A stretch of DNA of 5,570 nt, from the NCBI GenBank assembly GCA_028692535.1, contig JAQUXD010000108.1:1-5570 (forward strand). Direction: 5' to 3'. The position numbers were made by a program, and so were the translations under genes. A model generated the notes under the pieces. That model was given only the letters and a program-made list of their open reading frames with translations, ran no database searches and was not told the origin of the DNA. Source of the DNA: Eubacteriales bacterium. Lineage in GTDB: Bacteria; Bacillota; Clostridia; Peptostreptococcales; Anaerovoracaceae. Shown here in pieces: positions 5,473 through 5,570 of this stretch (position 1 is the stretch's first letter; the number at the start of each line of letters is the position of its first letter).

Positions 5473-5570
5473 ATGAAATTATGGGCCGGCAGGTTTCAAA
5501 ACGATACCAGCGCGCTGATGGACGACTTCAATTCCTCCATTGCGGTGGATTCCAGAATGTACAAACAGGA
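5473..5570 (+). CDS. argH: Argininosuccinate lyase (ArgH), N-terminal part only
   Basis: ArgH splits argininosuccinate into arginine and fumarate, the last step of arginine synthesis. Only the first 32 codons are inside the window, but they are diagnostic: MKLWAGRF at the start, then TSALMDDFNSSIAVDSRMYKQ, matching the family pattern MKLWGGRF...EFNxSIxFDxRLxxxDI. The usual second Gly of WGGRF is Ala here. The gene begins 7 bases after the acetyltransferase stop, with AAAGGA (5457-5462) 10 bases before the ATG, so it belongs to the same operon as the argG-like gene. The catalytic residues lie beyond the window and could not be checked. Family assignment is strong; whether it acts on argininosuccinate itself depends on what the upstream ArgG-like enzyme makes. 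Confidence 0.88.
   Translation, partial: MKLWAGRFQNDTSALMDDFNSSIAVDSRMYKQ

Noticed and set aside
1..5570. Mobile element, CRISPR array, tRNA or rRNA
   Set aside because: No transposase or integrase frame, no regularly spaced repeats, and no cloverleaf or rRNA-like stretch was seen by eye.

Overview
The window holds two co-directional, tightly packed gene clusters on the + strand, separated by a strong terminator and an AT-rich promoter region. The genes have clear AGGAG/GGAGG-type ribosome binding sites and 4-base ATGA stop/start overlaps. Gene types such as the SdpI-family protein and the GyrI-like protein with HEIYLSD-type motifs are common in Bacillota. A moderately GC-balanced Clostridia-like Bacillota member is the best guess, but no species can be named from this sequence.

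Cluster 1 (window start to about 2264) has four genes: an SdpI/YfhL-family membrane protein whose N-terminus lies outside the window, a GyrI-like small-molecule-binding protein (GTG start), an unrecognised protein with the motif pattern of a papain-like (C39-like) cysteine peptidase fold, and a class I SAM-dependent methyltransferase. They abut or overlap by 4 bases, so they are very likely translated from one message. No single pathway can be assigned. SdpI-like and GyrI-like proteins both suggest self-protection or small-molecule handling.

Intergenic region (2265-2539): two perfect hairpins, the second followed by a T-rich run (a Rho-independent terminator). Next comes about 150 bases of very AT-rich DNA containing an 18-bp perfect inverted repeat that covers a -35 hexamer. 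A 17-base spacer leads to a TATATT -10, then a good ribosome binding site.

Cluster 2 (2540 to window end) reads argG-like, M20/ArgE-like deacetylase, GNAT-like acetyltransferase, and argH (only its first 32 codons are inside the window). Consecutive genes overlap by 4 bases or are separated by 7 bases. The simplest reading is an arginine biosynthesis operon in which the GNAT adds an N-acetyl group (an ArgA-like role), the M20 enzyme removes it, and ArgG and ArgH carry out the last two steps. The usual argB, argC, argD and argF are not in view. The ArgG-like protein also departs from the classical family in the segment that holds the citrulline in well-studied enzymes. A dedicated or altered substrate, possibly an N-acetylated or non-citrulline ureido compound, is therefore a testable alternative.
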